Assembly (NCBI GenBank): GCA_022510385.1 | Contig: JAFLTQ010000005.1 | Span: forward strand, 91,969-155,968 | Source of the DNA: Muribaculaceae bacterium | GTDB lineage: Bacteria; Bacteroidota; Bacteroidia; Bacteroidales; Muribaculaceae | Length of the DNA stretch: 64,000 nt | Reading direction: 5' to 3' | Shown here: piece after piece, positions 33,460-42,708 of the stretch | How positions within the stretch are numbered: position 1 is the stretch's first letter | Layout of the letters: every line of letters begins with the position of its first letter | Program-made: the position numbers and the translations under genes | The notes under the pieces: model-generated | What the model was told of the DNA's origin: nothing | What the model saw: only the letters and a program-made list of their open reading frames with translations | Databases searched by the model: none

Positions 33460-34919
33460 GTAAGAATTTAAAAGAATTAATCGCAGATCTCCGGATTCTG
33501 GAGATAGTTGGAGAAACGGATAAGGAAGTGACCTCCTTAGAGAGCGATTCACGAAAAGCCGAACAAGGAGGAATCTTTGTGGCAGTCAAAGGTGTTACAA
33601 CGGATGGCCACAAGTATATCCCGGTTGTTACGAGCGCTCATGTCGGAGCTGTTGTATGTGAGGAATTTCCAACAATTCTAAGAAAAGGAGTGACCTATAT
33701 AAAGGTAGCAGATTCAGCGAGTGCCCTTGGAGAATTGGCATCCGCATGGTATGGGCATCCATCACGTCATTTGAGTCTTGTAGGGGTCACGGGGACCAAT
33801 GGCAAGACCACCACTGCAACTTTACTCTATGAGATGGCGAAATTACAAGGGTATAAGGCCGGCTTGCTCTCTACAGTATGTAATTATATAGGAGAAAAAC
33901 GAGTAGACTCGACACATACCACACCCGACCCTTTAACCTTGAACCGACTATTGGCAGAGATGGTGGATTGTGGTTGTGAATATGCCTTTATGGAAGTTTC
34001 ATCACATTCCACATCCCAAAAGAGAGTTGCCGGTTTAGATTTTGCCGGGGGGATCTTCACAAATCTGACTCGCGACCATCTTGATTATCATCTGACTGTT
34101 GATAACTATATGCGAGCCAAGAAGGCCTTTTTTGACATGCTTGGCAAGGATTCATTTGCACTGATAAATGAAGACGACAAGTCGGGGCGTTTTATGGTAC
34201 AGAACACCAAAGCCAAAGTTTATACCTACACTTTGCGTGGAGACGGAGATTTCCGAGGTCGCATCATAGAGACGCGTCTTGACGGGACATTGCTGAGCTT
34301 AAACGGTAAAGAAGTAGAAGTGATGTTTACCGGACGTTTCAATGCCTATAATCTTACAGCAGTCTACGGTGCTTCGATATTATTAGGATTTCCTCCCGAG
34401 AAGGTATTGGTGAATATGAGCAAATTGGTGCCGGTAGCCGGGAGATTCCAGCCGTTCCTCTCCCCTTCCGGGATATCAGCCATAGTAGATTACGCACATA
34501 CACCGGATGCACTTGTAAATGTGCTTGACACTATACGTGAAATAGTAGGGAGCCGTGGCAGGGTCATCACAGTTGTAGGCGCGGGAGGAAACCGTGATAG
34601 CGGGAAGCGGCCATTGATGGCTCAGGAGGCAGCCTGCCGTAGCGATTATTTAATATTGACAAGTGATAATCCCCGTTTTGAAGATCCGGCAGAAATCATC
34701 AAAGAGATGGCAGCCGGTTTGAGCGGGGAGGAACTTAAGCGTACAGAACAGATAATCGACCGTAGGGAAGCGATAATAAGAGCCATCAACCTTTCAGAAC
34801 CTGGCACAGTGGTATTGGTTGCCGGGAAAGGCCATGAGCCGTATCAAGAAATCAAAGGAGTGAGGAACCACTTTGATGATTCAGAGGAAGTGAAGGCTGC
34901 CCTTGCTGCCAAAGGGTGA
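33456..34919 (+). CDS. murE: UDP-MurNAc-tripeptide synthetase MurE (meso-DAP adding)
   Basis: A 487-residue Mur ligase that adds the third stem residue to UDP-MurNAc-L-Ala-D-Glu. The ATP loop GVTGTNGKTTTATLL (residues ~109-123), the central-domain TTPDPLTL and the C-terminal TSDNPRFEDP are seen. The Arg in DNPR is the hallmark of meso-diaminopimelate-specific MurE, so the peptidoglycan should carry mDAP. It overlaps ftsI by 4 bases and is followed by mraY after 39 bases. Confidence 0.95.
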   Translation: MSKNLKELIADLRILEIVGETDKEVTSLESDSRKAEQGGIFVAVKGVTTDGHKYIPVVTSAHVGAVVCEEFPTILRKGVTYIKVADSASALGELASAWYGHPSRHLSLVGVTGTNGKTTTATLLYEMAKLQGYKAGLLSTVCNYIGEKRVDSTHTTPDPLTLNRLLAEMVDCGCEYAFMEVSSHSTSQKRVAGLDFAGGIFTNLTRDHLDYHLTVDNYMRAKKAFFDMLGKDSFALINEDDKSGRFMVQNTKAKVYTYTLRGDGDFRGRIIETRLDGTLLSLNGKEVEVMFTGRFNAYNLTAVYGASILLGFPPEKVLVNMSKLVPVAGRFQPFLSPSGISAIVDYAHTPDALVNVLDTIREIVGSRGRVITVVGAGGNRDSGKRPLMAQEAACRSDYLILTSDNPRFEDPAEIIKEMAAGLSGEELKRTEQIIDRREAIIRAINLSEPGTVVLVAGKGHEPYQEIKGVRNHFDDSEEVKAALAAKG

Positions 34920-34958
34920 TCAAACCACAACAGAAAAATAAAAACATAAAAAAGCGCT

Positions 34959-36230
34959 GTGTTTTACCATTTATTTCAGTATTTGCAGGGATATGACATC
35001 CCCGGGAGCAGGTTGGTGGATTATATCACCTTCCGGACGGGTTTCTCCTTTACTTTATCGATGCTTATAGCGTTGATATTCGGTCGCAGCATCATCAGCC
35101 GGTTGCAGAGGATGCAGGTTGGCGAAGAGATCCGCAATCTTGGGCTTGAGGGTCAGATGAGCAAGAAAGGGACGCCGACCATGGGAGGTGTTATTATAAT
35201 CCTGTCTATATTGGTGCCCTGTTTTTTGATAGGGAATCTGTCTAATATCTATATGATATTGATGATAGTTGCGACTCTATGGATGGGAGCCATCGGCTTT
35301 CTGGATGATTATCGGAAACTGAAATATCACAACAAGGATGGACTAAAAGGGAAGTATAAGGTGACGGGGCAGGTAGGACTCGGGCTCCTTGTAGGGATAA
35401 CAATGTGGCTTTCTCCCAATATCGTGATGACCGAGAATATAGAGATGGAGAGCCGCCAGGGAGAAGACCTGATAGAGGTGGTGCATAAGGGTACAATGGA
35501 GAAAACACCTCAGACCACCATACCTTTTTTTAAGAATAATAACTTCAACTATGAATGGCTTACCGATTGGATAAGCGATAAGAATGCCGCCACCACGCTT
35601 GGCTGGATATTATTTGTATTTGTAGTAATAATAGTAGTCACTGCAGTAAGTAACGGAGCCAATCTGACTGATGGTTTGGATGGATTATGCGCAGGGACTT
35701 CAGCGATAATCGGATTGGCATTGGCCATCATGGCATATCTGGGGGGAAATATCATCTATTCGGGCTATCTCAACATCATGTATATTCCGGGAAGCGAGGA
35801 ATTGGTGGTCTATGCGGGGGCGTTTATCGGAGCCCTTGTAGGTTTCTTGTGGTATAATGCCTTTCCGGCGCAGGTATTTATGGGCGACACGGGGAGTCTA
35901 ACACTGGGAGGGATTCTGGCAGTATTCGCCATATTAATACGTAAGGAATTGCTGATACCGATGCTTTGTCTGGTCTTCTTTTTGGAAGATGTATCAGTGA
36001 TGATGCAGGTTGGTTATTTCAAGTTTACGAAGAGGAAATATGGGGAGGGACGCAGGATATTCAAGATGACCCCGTTGCACCATCATTTTCAGAAGGCAGG
36101 AGATCCGAATATAAAGAGTCTGATAAACTTTCCGTCGGGTCCGATACCGGAATCAAAGATAGTGACAAGGTTTTGGATAGTCGGGATATTACTTGCAACC
36201 CTGACATTTGTGACATTAAAAGTGAGATAG
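34959..36230 (+). CDS. mraY: Phospho-MurNAc-pentapeptide transferase MraY
   Basis: A 423-residue polytopic inner-membrane enzyme that makes lipid I by transferring phospho-MurNAc-pentapeptide to undecaprenyl phosphate. KKGTPTMGGVIII, FLDDYRKL (catalytic Asp pair), NLTDGLDGLCAG and the HHHFQ loop near the end are family signatures. The start is GTG at 34959, giving the N-terminus MFYHLFQYLQGYDIPG expected for Bacteroidetes. About 60 extra residues relative to E. coli sit in a periplasmic loop near residue 155-205, as usual in this phylum. Confidence 0.95.
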   Translation: MFYHLFQYLQGYDIPGSRLVDYITFRTGFSFTLSMLIALIFGRSIISRLQRMQVGEEIRNLGLEGQMSKKGTPTMGGVIIILSILVPCFLIGNLSNIYMILMIVATLWMGAIGFLDDYRKLKYHNKDGLKGKYKVTGQVGLGLLVGITMWLSPNIVMTENIEMESRQGEDLIEVVHKGTMEKTPQTTIPFFKNNNFNYEWLTDWISDKNAATTLGWILFVFVVIIVVTAVSNGANLTDGLDGLCAGTSAIIGLALAIMAYLGGNIIYSGYLNIMYIPGSEELVVYAGAFIGALVGFLWYNAFPAQVFMGDTGSLTLGGILAVFAILIRKELLIPMLCLVFFLEDVSVMMQVGYFKFTKRKYGEGRRIFKMTPLHHHFQKAGDPNIKSLINFPSGPIPESKIVTRFWIVGILLATLTFVTLKVR

Positions 36231-36231
36231 G

Positions 36232-37575
36232 ATGAGACTGGTTGTTTTAGGAGGCGGCGAGAGTGGAGTTGGAGCCGCAGTGCTTGGGAAAGACAAGGGT
36301 ATGGAAGTGTTTCTTTCTGATTTCGGGACACTTTCAGATCACTACCGCGGGATACTCGAGGAAGAGGGCATCGAATTCGAGGAGGGACGCCATACCCGGG
36401 AAAAGATTTTGAATGCCGATATAGTAGTGAAAAGCCCCGGAATTCCACCGACGGCCCCTATTGTAAAAGAAATAGTTGAAAAGAAGATACCTGTGATTTC
36501 AGAAATAGAATTTGCAGCGGGATATACAGATGCGAAGATGGTCTGCATCACGGGGTCGAACGGAAAGACTACCACGACGCTCCTGACATATCATATTCTG
36601 AAGAAAGCGGGGATGGATGTCGGACTGGCCGGGAATGTCGGAAAAAGCCTTGCACTGCAAGTTAGCCGAGACCCCCATGAAGTCTATGTCATAGAACTTT
36701 CCAGTTTTCAATTGGAAAATATGTATAGATTCAAGGCGAACATCGCCGTAATCATGAATATCACTCCCGACCATTTGGATCGTTATGACAATAAGATGGA
36801 AAATTATGCAGCAGCAAAATTCCGGATATTGCAAAATCAGACAGAGGATGATTTCTTTATCTATTGGCAAGATGATCCGTTGATAACAGAGCAGGTGAAA
36901 AGAGTTCAAGGAGAAGCACTTCGCCTGCCATTCGGGATCGAGAAAGAAGAAGAGACTGCGGCTTATCTTGACAACGGGATAGTAAGATTCACGACCCCCA
37001 TGGGAGAATGGGAGATACCAAGAGACAAACTATCATTGGCAGGATTGCATAATTTATATAACTCAATGGCAGCGGGCTTATCAGCTACCGCCTTGCATAT
37101 AAAGAAAGAGAGCATAAAGTCAGCTTTAGAGGATTTCGAGGCTGTAGAACACCGACTTGAATATGTAGATACAATCGGGGGAGTAAGGTATGTCAATGAC
37201 TCGAAGGCCACCAATGTGAATTCCACATGGTATGCACTTGAAAGCATGCATACGCCTGTTGTCTTGATACTTGGCGGTAAAGACAAAGGTAATGATTACT
37301 CAGAGATAGAGCCATTAGTGAGAGAGAAGGTAAAGGGTATAGTGTGTATGGGTCTTCATAATGAAAAACTCCTTGACTTCTTCGAGGGGAAAGTTCCGGA
37401 GATCCGCGACACTCACTCGCTTGAAGAAGCTATAAAAGCCTGCCGTGAGATAGCGGAGGATGGCGATACAGTGCTTTTATCCCCCTGTTGTGCAAGTTTC
37501 GACCTATTCAAGAGCTATGAAGACAGAGGGGAACAATTTAAAAGAGCGGTCAAGGGTGTGAGTGGTGAGTTGTGA
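36232..37575 (+). CDS. murD: UDP-MurNAc-L-alanine:D-glutamate ligase MurD
   Basis: A 447-residue Mur ligase adding D-Glu to UDP-MurNAc-L-Ala. Seen are the N-terminal Rossmann loop VLGGGESGVGAA (residues ~4-15), the ATP loop ITGSNGKTTTTLL (~104-116), NITPDHLDRY, and the C-terminal LSPCCASFDLFKSYEDRG. It begins 1 base after mraY. The C-terminus, VSGEL plus stop, is encoded by heptad repeats, as in rsmH and ftsL. Confidence 0.95.
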   Translation: MRLVVLGGGESGVGAAVLGKDKGMEVFLSDFGTLSDHYRGILEEEGIEFEEGRHTREKILNADIVVKSPGIPPTAPIVKEIVEKKIPVISEIEFAAGYTDAKMVCITGSNGKTTTTLLTYHILKKAGMDVGLAGNVGKSLALQVSRDPHEVYVIELSSFQLENMYRFKANIAVIMNITPDHLDRYDNKMENYAAAKFRILQNQTEDDFFIYWQDDPLITEQVKRVQGEALRLPFGIEKEEETAAYLDNGIVRFTTPMGEWEIPRDKLSLAGLHNLYNSMAAGLSATALHIKKESIKSALEDFEAVEHRLEYVDTIGGVRYVNDSKATNVNSTWYALESMHTPVVLILGGKDKGNDYSEIEPLVREKVKGIVCMGLHNEKLLDFFEGKVPEIRDTHSLEEAIKACREIAEDGDTVLLSPCCASFDLFKSYEDRGEQFKRAVKGVSGEL

Positions 37576-37644
37576 GTTGTGAGTTGTAAGTTTTGAGTTG
37601 TGAGTTGTTAGTTTTGAGTTGTGAGTTGTTAGTTTTTAGTTGTT
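37561..37644. repeat. Twelve heptads spanning the murD stop to ftsW
   Basis: Twelve 7-base units of the AGTTGTG family (AGTTGTG, AGTTGTT, AGTTTTG, AGTTGTA and others) fill the murD-ftsW junction and contain the murD stop codon. The array ends 7 bases before the preferred ftsW start. Confidence 0.88.
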
Positions 37645-37651
37645 GGAAGGA

Positions 37652-38986
37652 ATGGCAGATAGTATCACAATACATGAAACGATAGATGGTCAGGAGATAG
37701 GAGCCAAAAAAAGTAAGGCAAAAAGTATAATATCTCCGAGGAAACCGGATAAGTATATCTGGGGTATTTATATTGCGTTGTTAGTAATCTCAGTGATCGA
37801 GTTGTTTTCGGCATCAAGCACAGAGGTATCTTCTACCAACGTATATATGCCGTTGATACGACACGGCATCTTCCTGCTATTAGGGCTTGGAATAGTTCTG
37901 GCGATCCAGAATATCCATTATAAGTATATCAGCCATTTTGCGATGTTGATGGCAGTTATATCACTTGGATTGCTTCTCTTTTCGAATTTCTTTGGAATAG
38001 AAATAAATGGAGCCCAGCGGGCCTTCAAGATCGCGGGTTTCACGATACAACCTGCAGAAATAGTTAAATATACGGTAGTTATATTACTTGCAAGAATACT
38101 TGGACGCGAGCAGAAAGGGGGAGGAATTTCTACAAAAGGAGTAGTATCGGCAGCCCTTGTAGCGGTTGTTTTTGCAGCGTGTCTATGGAAAAACGGACTT
38201 ACAAACACATTGCTTCTGTTTATGGTCAGTGTAGCCATGTTTTTGATAGGAGGAATGAAATGGAGTCAGTTTTTCATTGTGATGGGAATCTATATCGCCT
38301 GTGGTGGAGGCCTCTATATGTTGAAATATCAAGATGAGAAAGTTGATGAATTTGATCAGATCGGAAAGACAGAGGTGGTCAGCAGCGGAGGAATAGACCG
38401 AACCGATACACAAAAAGGAAGAATCAAAAGATTTATCGAAGGTGTAAATCCGGATGATCCCATAGATGATTTCAACCGTCAGGTGATATTTTCCAAGATA
38501 GCCCAAGCGAATGGGGGATTGTTCGGACAAGGTCCGGGAAATTCCCGCGAGAGTGCGCGCCTACCGTTGGCCTTTTCGGATTATATATATTCCATAATAG
38601 TAGAAGATACGGGCTTTGTGGGAGGAGTTGTCTTGCTGATGCTCTATATGATGTTGTTGGCAAGAGCCGGCAGGATAGCCTATAATTGTTATAATGCGAT
38701 TCCGAGTTTTATGATAATGGGGTGTGCGGTGTTAATAGTTTTGCAAGCTCTTGTTCACATGGCCATAGTGACAGGATTATTCCCTGTGAGCGGTCAGCCG
38801 TTGCCCTTCATCTCCAAGGGAGGCACCTCGGTCTTAGTTATGTCGGCCGCCATCGGCACCATGTTGTCGGTGAGCAGATATGCAATCACTACAAAGGATA
38901 AGAAGATGATCAAGGCAGAACAAAAAGAGTTGCCTGAAGATATGCGAACAGTTAATTTCTCCAATGTAGAGAGTAATCCTGTGTAA
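37652..38986 (+). CDS. ftsW: Septal peptidoglycan polymerase FtsW
   Basis: A 444-residue SEDS-family glycosyltransferase that polymerises lipid II at the septum with FtsI. About ten membrane helices start near residue 30. Family sequence is seen in GAQRAFKIAGFTIQPAEIVKY (the catalytic SEDS loop region), GQGPGNSRE and the C-terminal GLFPVSGQPLPFISKGGTS. ATG 37652 is preferred over an in-frame TTG at 37640, which lies in the heptad array. It is followed by murG after 21 bases. Confidence 0.94.
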   Translation: MADSITIHETIDGQEIGAKKSKAKSIISPRKPDKYIWGIYIALLVISVIELFSASSTEVSSTNVYMPLIRHGIFLLLGLGIVLAIQNIHYKYISHFAMLMAVISLGLLLFSNFFGIEINGAQRAFKIAGFTIQPAEIVKYTVVILLARILGREQKGGGISTKGVVSAALVAVVFAACLWKNGLTNTLLLFMVSVAMFLIGGMKWSQFFIVMGIYIACGGGLYMLKYQDEKVDEFDQIGKTEVVSSGGIDRTDTQKGRIKRFIEGVNPDDPIDDFNRQVIFSKIAQANGGLFGQGPGNSRESARLPLAFSDYIYSIIVEDTGFVGGVVLLMLYMMLLARAGRIAYNCYNAIPSFMIMGCAVLIVLQALVHMAIVTGLFPVSGQPLPFISKGGTSVLVMSAAIGTMLSVSRYAITTKDKKMIKAEQKELPEDMRTVNFSNVESNPV

Positions 38987-39007
38987 AAAAAAGAAAAAAG
39001 GAAAGTC

Positions 39008-40147
39008 ATGGAACAACCAATAGGTAGCCCAACGGGAGGAGAACGGTCAGAAAAAAAGAGGGTTAGGATTCTTGTAAGCGGAGGGGGAACAGGAGGACAT
39101 ATCTTCCCTGCTCTCTCCATAGCAGATGAATTAAAGAGTCGTCTTGGCGCCGAGATACTATTTGTTGGTGCTGAAGACCGTATGGAAATGACAAGGGTTC
39201 CGGAAGCCGGCTATAAAATAATCGGCCTTCCGGTTGCAGGGTTCGACCGTAAAAATATCTTTAAGAATTTCCGGGTCATAGGAAAGCTGATTTCAAGTTT
39301 AGGGAAGGCCAAAAAGATAGTAAAAGAATTTAAGCCGGATATAGTGGTAGGAGTAGGAGGATATGCCTCGGGGCCTGTCTTAAAGGCTGCTCAACGAGCA
39401 GGGATACCGACTTTGATTCAGGAACAGAATTCATATGCAGGCGTCACTAACAAACTTTTGGCAAAAGGGGCAGATAAAATCTGCGTAGCCTACGACGGGA
39501 TGGAAAAATTCTTTCCCGGAGAAAAGATTATAAAGACAGGGAATCCTATCCGAAAGAGGTTGTTGAGTGAGAATTTGAGTAGAAAAGATGCCTTGGCATC
39601 CTTCGGGTTGTCGGCGGACAGGAAGACTTTGCTTGCAGTAGGTGGCAGCCTCGGCGCACTGACCATCAATGAAAGCATGGCAGAAGGGCTCAAGAAATTG
39701 GTGGGACACGGAATACAGGTGATCTGGCAGACCGGTAAGAATTTTGGAACCCGAGGCAACGAAGCGGCCAAAGGTTTAAAAGGAGTGGTAGTGACACCCT
39801 TTATCACGGATATGGCTTCAGCTTATCGAGGCGCGGATCTGGTGATATCGAGAGCCGGGGCAGCCTCCATTAGTGAATTGCAAGCCTTAGGGAAACCGGC
39901 TATACTTGTACCGTCGCCAAATGTGGCAGAAGATCATCAGACCCATAACGCTCTTGCTCTTTCCAATATAGGGGCAGCCGTGCTCGTGAAAGATAACGAA
40001 GCTCGAGAAAAACTTGTGGATGAAGCACTTCGATTGCTTGAGCAACCGGAAAAATTGAAAGAGATGTCGTCAAAGATTGGAGCTATGGGAATCACCGACA
40101 GCGCGCAAAGAATCGGCGATGAGGTATGCAAATTGATAAAAAAATGA
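39008..40147 (+). CDS. murG: UDP-GlcNAc:lipid I N-acetylglucosaminyltransferase MurG
   Basis: A 379-residue GT-B peripheral membrane enzyme making lipid II. The N-terminal glycine loop VSGGGTGGHIFPA (residues ~23-35), VGVGGYASGP, IQEQNSYAG and the C-terminal donor site ISRAGAASISELQALGKPAILVP are diagnostic. The first ~17 residues are a hydrophilic extension. The gene is intact; its stop is the TGA at 40145-40147. In the inferred ancestral order this TGA overlapped the murC start as ATGATGG, a junction still visible at 48771. Here it runs straight into a murC remnant. Confidence 0.95.
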   Translation: MEQPIGSPTGGERSEKKRVRILVSGGGTGGHIFPALSIADELKSRLGAEILFVGAEDRMEMTRVPEAGYKIIGLPVAGFDRKNIFKNFRVIGKLISSLGKAKKIVKEFKPDIVVGVGGYASGPVLKAAQRAGIPTLIQEQNSYAGVTNKLLAKGADKICVAYDGMEKFFPGEKIIKTGNPIRKRLLSENLSRKDALASFGLSADRKTLLAVGGSLGALTINESMAEGLKKLVGHGIQVIWQTGKNFGTRGNEAAKGLKGVVVTPFITDMASAYRGADLVISRAGAASISELQALGKPAILVPSPNVAEDHQTHNALALSNIGAAVLVKDNEAREKLVDEALRLLEQPEKLKEMSSKIGAMGITDSAQRIGDEVCKLIKK

Positions 40148-40247
40148 GAGACCGGAACCGGTAGTGCCGGTTGAGATAAATATCGACAATGCAGACGTAG
40201 CCAAGGCAAAAGAGGAAGCGAAGAAAATTTACATTAAGTTCAAATAA
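40145..40247 (+). pseudogene. murC remnant immediately downstream of murG
   Basis: Bases 40145-40193 match the intact murC at 49595-49643 in 47 of 49 positions, including GTGCCGGTTGAGATAAATAT. The first ~824 bases of murC are missing: the murG end (AAAATGAG) is joined to AAATTGAG inside murC, a microhomology-type deletion. After 40193 the match becomes weak, but the frame continues to a TAA at 40245-40247 (DVAKAKEEAKKIYIKFK), distantly like the next part of murC. It has no start of its own. Confidence 0.88.
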
Positions 40248-40250
40248 GAA

Positions 40251-40274
40251 ATAGCCCACTTAATAGTGGACTAT
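40251..40274. terminator. Hairpin between the convergent murG remnant and argH
   Basis: ATAG-C-CCACT / AGTGG-A-CTAT with a TAAT loop forms a 9-bp stem with one internal mismatch. It lies 4 bases before the argH stop codon, and would end the murG-side transcript ahead of the opposing arginine operon. Only short T-runs follow, so it is a moderate terminator. Confidence 0.5.
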
Positions 40275-40278
40275 CTCT

Positions 40279-41568
40279 TTAAAACTCTTTCATTATATTT
40301 TTCATCTTTAGGGCGATTCGTTCTGTGGCAAGATTTCCAATGCTTCCTAAATGATGATGTTCCACTTTTCTTGTAGGTTTATAAGTGCCATTTTGAACTT
40401 CCATGCCAATTTTTTTATAAGCATCTCTGAAAGGCATTCCTTCTGAAGCAAGCCGGTTGACATCCTCAACAGTAAAGATATAATCATACAACTTTTCCTC
40501 CAAAATATCAGATTTCACTTTTATATGTTGGAGCATGAAATCTGCAATTTCAAGACATTGAATCAGTTCTCTAATAGCCGGGAACATAATATCTTTTAAG
40601 AGTTGCAGATCTCTGTTATAACCCAAAGGAAGATTAGCTGTGAGCAAAGCAACTTCATTTTGCACTGATTGCAAGCGGTTGCATTTTCCTCTCATAATTT
40701 CAAACACATCCGGATTCTTCTTATGGGGCATGATACTTGAACCTGTTGTCAGTTCGTCGGGGAAAGAAACAAATCCGAAGTTCCCACACATCCATAAACA
40801 AATGTCCATTGCCAGATGTCCTAATGTAGAAGCAATCGCTGCCAATGCTGAAGCGACAGCTTTCTCTGTTTTACCACGGCTCATCTGCGCTGCCACAACA
40901 TTATAATGGGGATTTTCGAAATGTAGGAGTTCGGTTGTCATTTCTCTGTCAAGCGGAAAAGAAGAACCGTAACCTGCCGCTGAGCCCAAAGGATTTTGGT
41001 TTGCAATCTTATAGGCAGCCAAAAGAATCTGCATATCGTCTGTCAATGCTTCGGCATATGCTCCGAACCATAGTCCGAAAGAGGAGGGCATGGCAATTTG
41101 CAGATGGGTATAACCCGGCATCAGTTTATCTTTATGCTGTTCAGATAAATCTTGTAGTCTTGCAAATAATTTATTACAAGCTTCAGCAATACGTTTTATC
41201 TCATCCCGAAAAAACAGTTTAAGGTCAACAAGCACCTGATCGTTTCTTGATCTTCCCGAATGTATTTTCTTGCCTATGTCTCCTAATTTTGCTGTCAATA
41301 AGAATTCAATCTGAGAATGAACGTCTTCAACCCCTTCCTCAATTTTGAAATCTCCTTTTTCTATTGAATTTTTTATATCTTCCAGTGCAGGCAGGAGCAG
41401 ATCAAGCTCCTTCTTTTTTAAAAGGCCTATGCTTTGAAGCATTTTAATGTGAGCTATTGAACCTTCCACATCATATTTAGCAAGCATGAGGTCGAGTTCA
41501 CGGTCACTGCCGACTGTAAACTCTTCTATTATTTTGTCAGGCTCAAAACCTTTATTCCAAAGTTGCAT
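40279..41568 (-). CDS. argH: Argininosuccinate lyase
   Basis: A 429-residue member of the fumarase/aspartase superfamily splitting argininosuccinate to arginine and fumarate, the last step of arginine synthesis. SGRSRNDQVLVDLKLF (residues ~105-120) and the signature GSSIMPHKKNPDVFE (~275-289) carry the catalytic Ser and Lys. The length is a little under the usual ~450. It is the last gene of the minus-strand arginine operon, 5 bases after argE, and converges on the murC remnant. Confidence 0.95.
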   Translation of the reverse strand: MQLWNKGFEPDKIIEEFTVGSDRELDLMLAKYDVEGSIAHIKMLQSIGLLKKKELDLLLPALEDIKNSIEKGDFKIEEGVEDVHSQIEFLLTAKLGDIGKKIHSGRSRNDQVLVDLKLFFRDEIKRIAEACNKLFARLQDLSEQHKDKLMPGYTHLQIAMPSSFGLWFGAYAEALTDDMQILLAAYKIANQNPLGSAAGYGSSFPLDREMTTELLHFENPHYNVVAAQMSRGKTEKAVASALAAIASTLGHLAMDICLWMCGNFGFVSFPDELTTGSSIMPHKKNPDVFEIMRGKCNRLQSVQNEVALLTANLPLGYNRDLQLLKDIMFPAIRELIQCLEIADFMLQHIKVKSDILEEKLYDYIFTVEDVNRLASEGMPFRDAYKKIGMEVQNGTYKPTRKVEHHHLGSIGNLATERIALKMKNIMKEF

Positions 41569-41573
41569 AGTGA

Positions 41574-42683
41574 TTAATGTTTATTGTAGTTAGGGTGTTG
41601 AAGAACAAGAGAAAGATTGCTGATAAATTTATCATAAGTATCAATCCCCTCTCTAATTTCTTCCAACTTAATATATTCATCAGCAGAATGGCTTCTTTCC
41701 GATTCTCCGGGTCCGATTTTTATTGAAGGAACATCCGAAAGATTTGCCATATCCGAAGTTGTAGGAGATATAAATGTTTCAATCCCTGAAATTTTTGCAG
41801 CCACTTCCAAAGGATGCGATGAAGAGAGTACAGAAGCCCTGATTCTTGTGGAACGAGGTATAAGCTTGCTCCATTTAACATTTTTATTGAGCTCATCCAC
41901 CGTTTCTTCATTAGAAAAAACTTCAGTCGTACGGATGTCAACCACATACTTACATTTATCAGGCACTACATTATGTTGAGTCCCGCTCTCTATCATTGTG
42001 ACCGTAACTTTAATAGGTCCAAGAACTTCACTGACTTTCGGGAAAGCCATATTTTTTAGGATTTCAATATCCTCATATGCCCTGTAAATTGCATTTATTC
42101 CTTCATTCCTTGCAGCGTGACCTGCTTTTCCGGTTGCTATGGCATCACATACTACCAGTCCTCTCTCGGCAACAGCTGCTTTACAACCAGTCGGCTCTCC
42201 TACAATTGCCATGGATGGATAAATACCTTCTTCTTTTAGGTGAGGAAGAAAAGCTCTCATCCCTAATTCACCCATTTTTTCTTCGCTTGCCGTTATGGCA
42301 AACAATAAGTTGAAAGGAAGATCTTTGAGGTCTTTATATTTCAAAAAAACAGTTGCCAAAGAAACCCCGGAAGCTCCGGCATCATTACTGCCCAGCCCAT
42401 ATAGTTTACCGTCAATAATCAGAGGTTCAAACGGATTTTTTGTGTATGTAGAAACGGGTTTTACCGTATCAAGATGAGAATTTAATAAAAGAATGGGTTT
42501 TGAGGGATCATAATTTTCTGATAAAACATAGACATTGTTGTGAAATCGCTTCACTTTTTTCAATCCCTTGGCATTCAGCCATTTTTCCCAAACATCAGCC
42601 GCTTCATCTTCTTCATTAGAAAAAGAAGGCACAGAAATCAAGTTTTGTAAGAGTTCAATAGCTTCCTTTAAATCTTTCTCCAT
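41574..42683 (-). CDS. argE: ArgE-like M20 deacylase (N-acetyl/N-succinyl-citrulline or ornithine)
   Basis: A 369-residue di-zinc M20 amidohydrolase. Metal ligands are visible in LLNSHLDTVKP (His ~70, Asp ~72), GSNDAGASG (~100), SEEKMGELG (Glu pair ~131-132) and the C-terminal ERSHSADEYI. Beside an ArgF'-type transcarbamylase the natural substrate would be the acylated citrulline, and in Bacteroides-type pathways the acyl group is succinyl. ATG 42683 is preferred over an in-frame TTG at 42689. Gaps to argB (25 bases) and argH (5 bases) fit one operon. Confidence 0.85.
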   Translation of the reverse strand: MEKDLKEAIELLQNLISVPSFSNEEDEAADVWEKWLNAKGLKKVKRFHNNVYVLSENYDPSKPILLLNSHLDTVKPVSTYTKNPFEPLIIDGKLYGLGSNDAGASGVSLATVFLKYKDLKDLPFNLLFAITASEEKMGELGMRAFLPHLKEEGIYPSMAIVGEPTGCKAAVAERGLVVCDAIATGKAGHAARNEGINAIYRAYEDIEILKNMAFPKVSEVLGPIKVTVTMIESGTQHNVVPDKCKYVVDIRTTEVFSNEETVDELNKNVKWSKLIPRSTRIRASVLSSSHPLEVAAKISGIETFISPTTSDMANLSDVPSIKIGPGESERSHSADEYIKLEEIREGIDTYDKFISNLSLVLQHPNYNKH

Positions 42684-42708
42684 TAACAACGGGTATAGAA
42701 CTTAGTTA

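Noticed and set aside
40148..40247. Small gene downstream of murG
   Set aside because: It matches the interior of murC and has no start codon; treated as a remnant.
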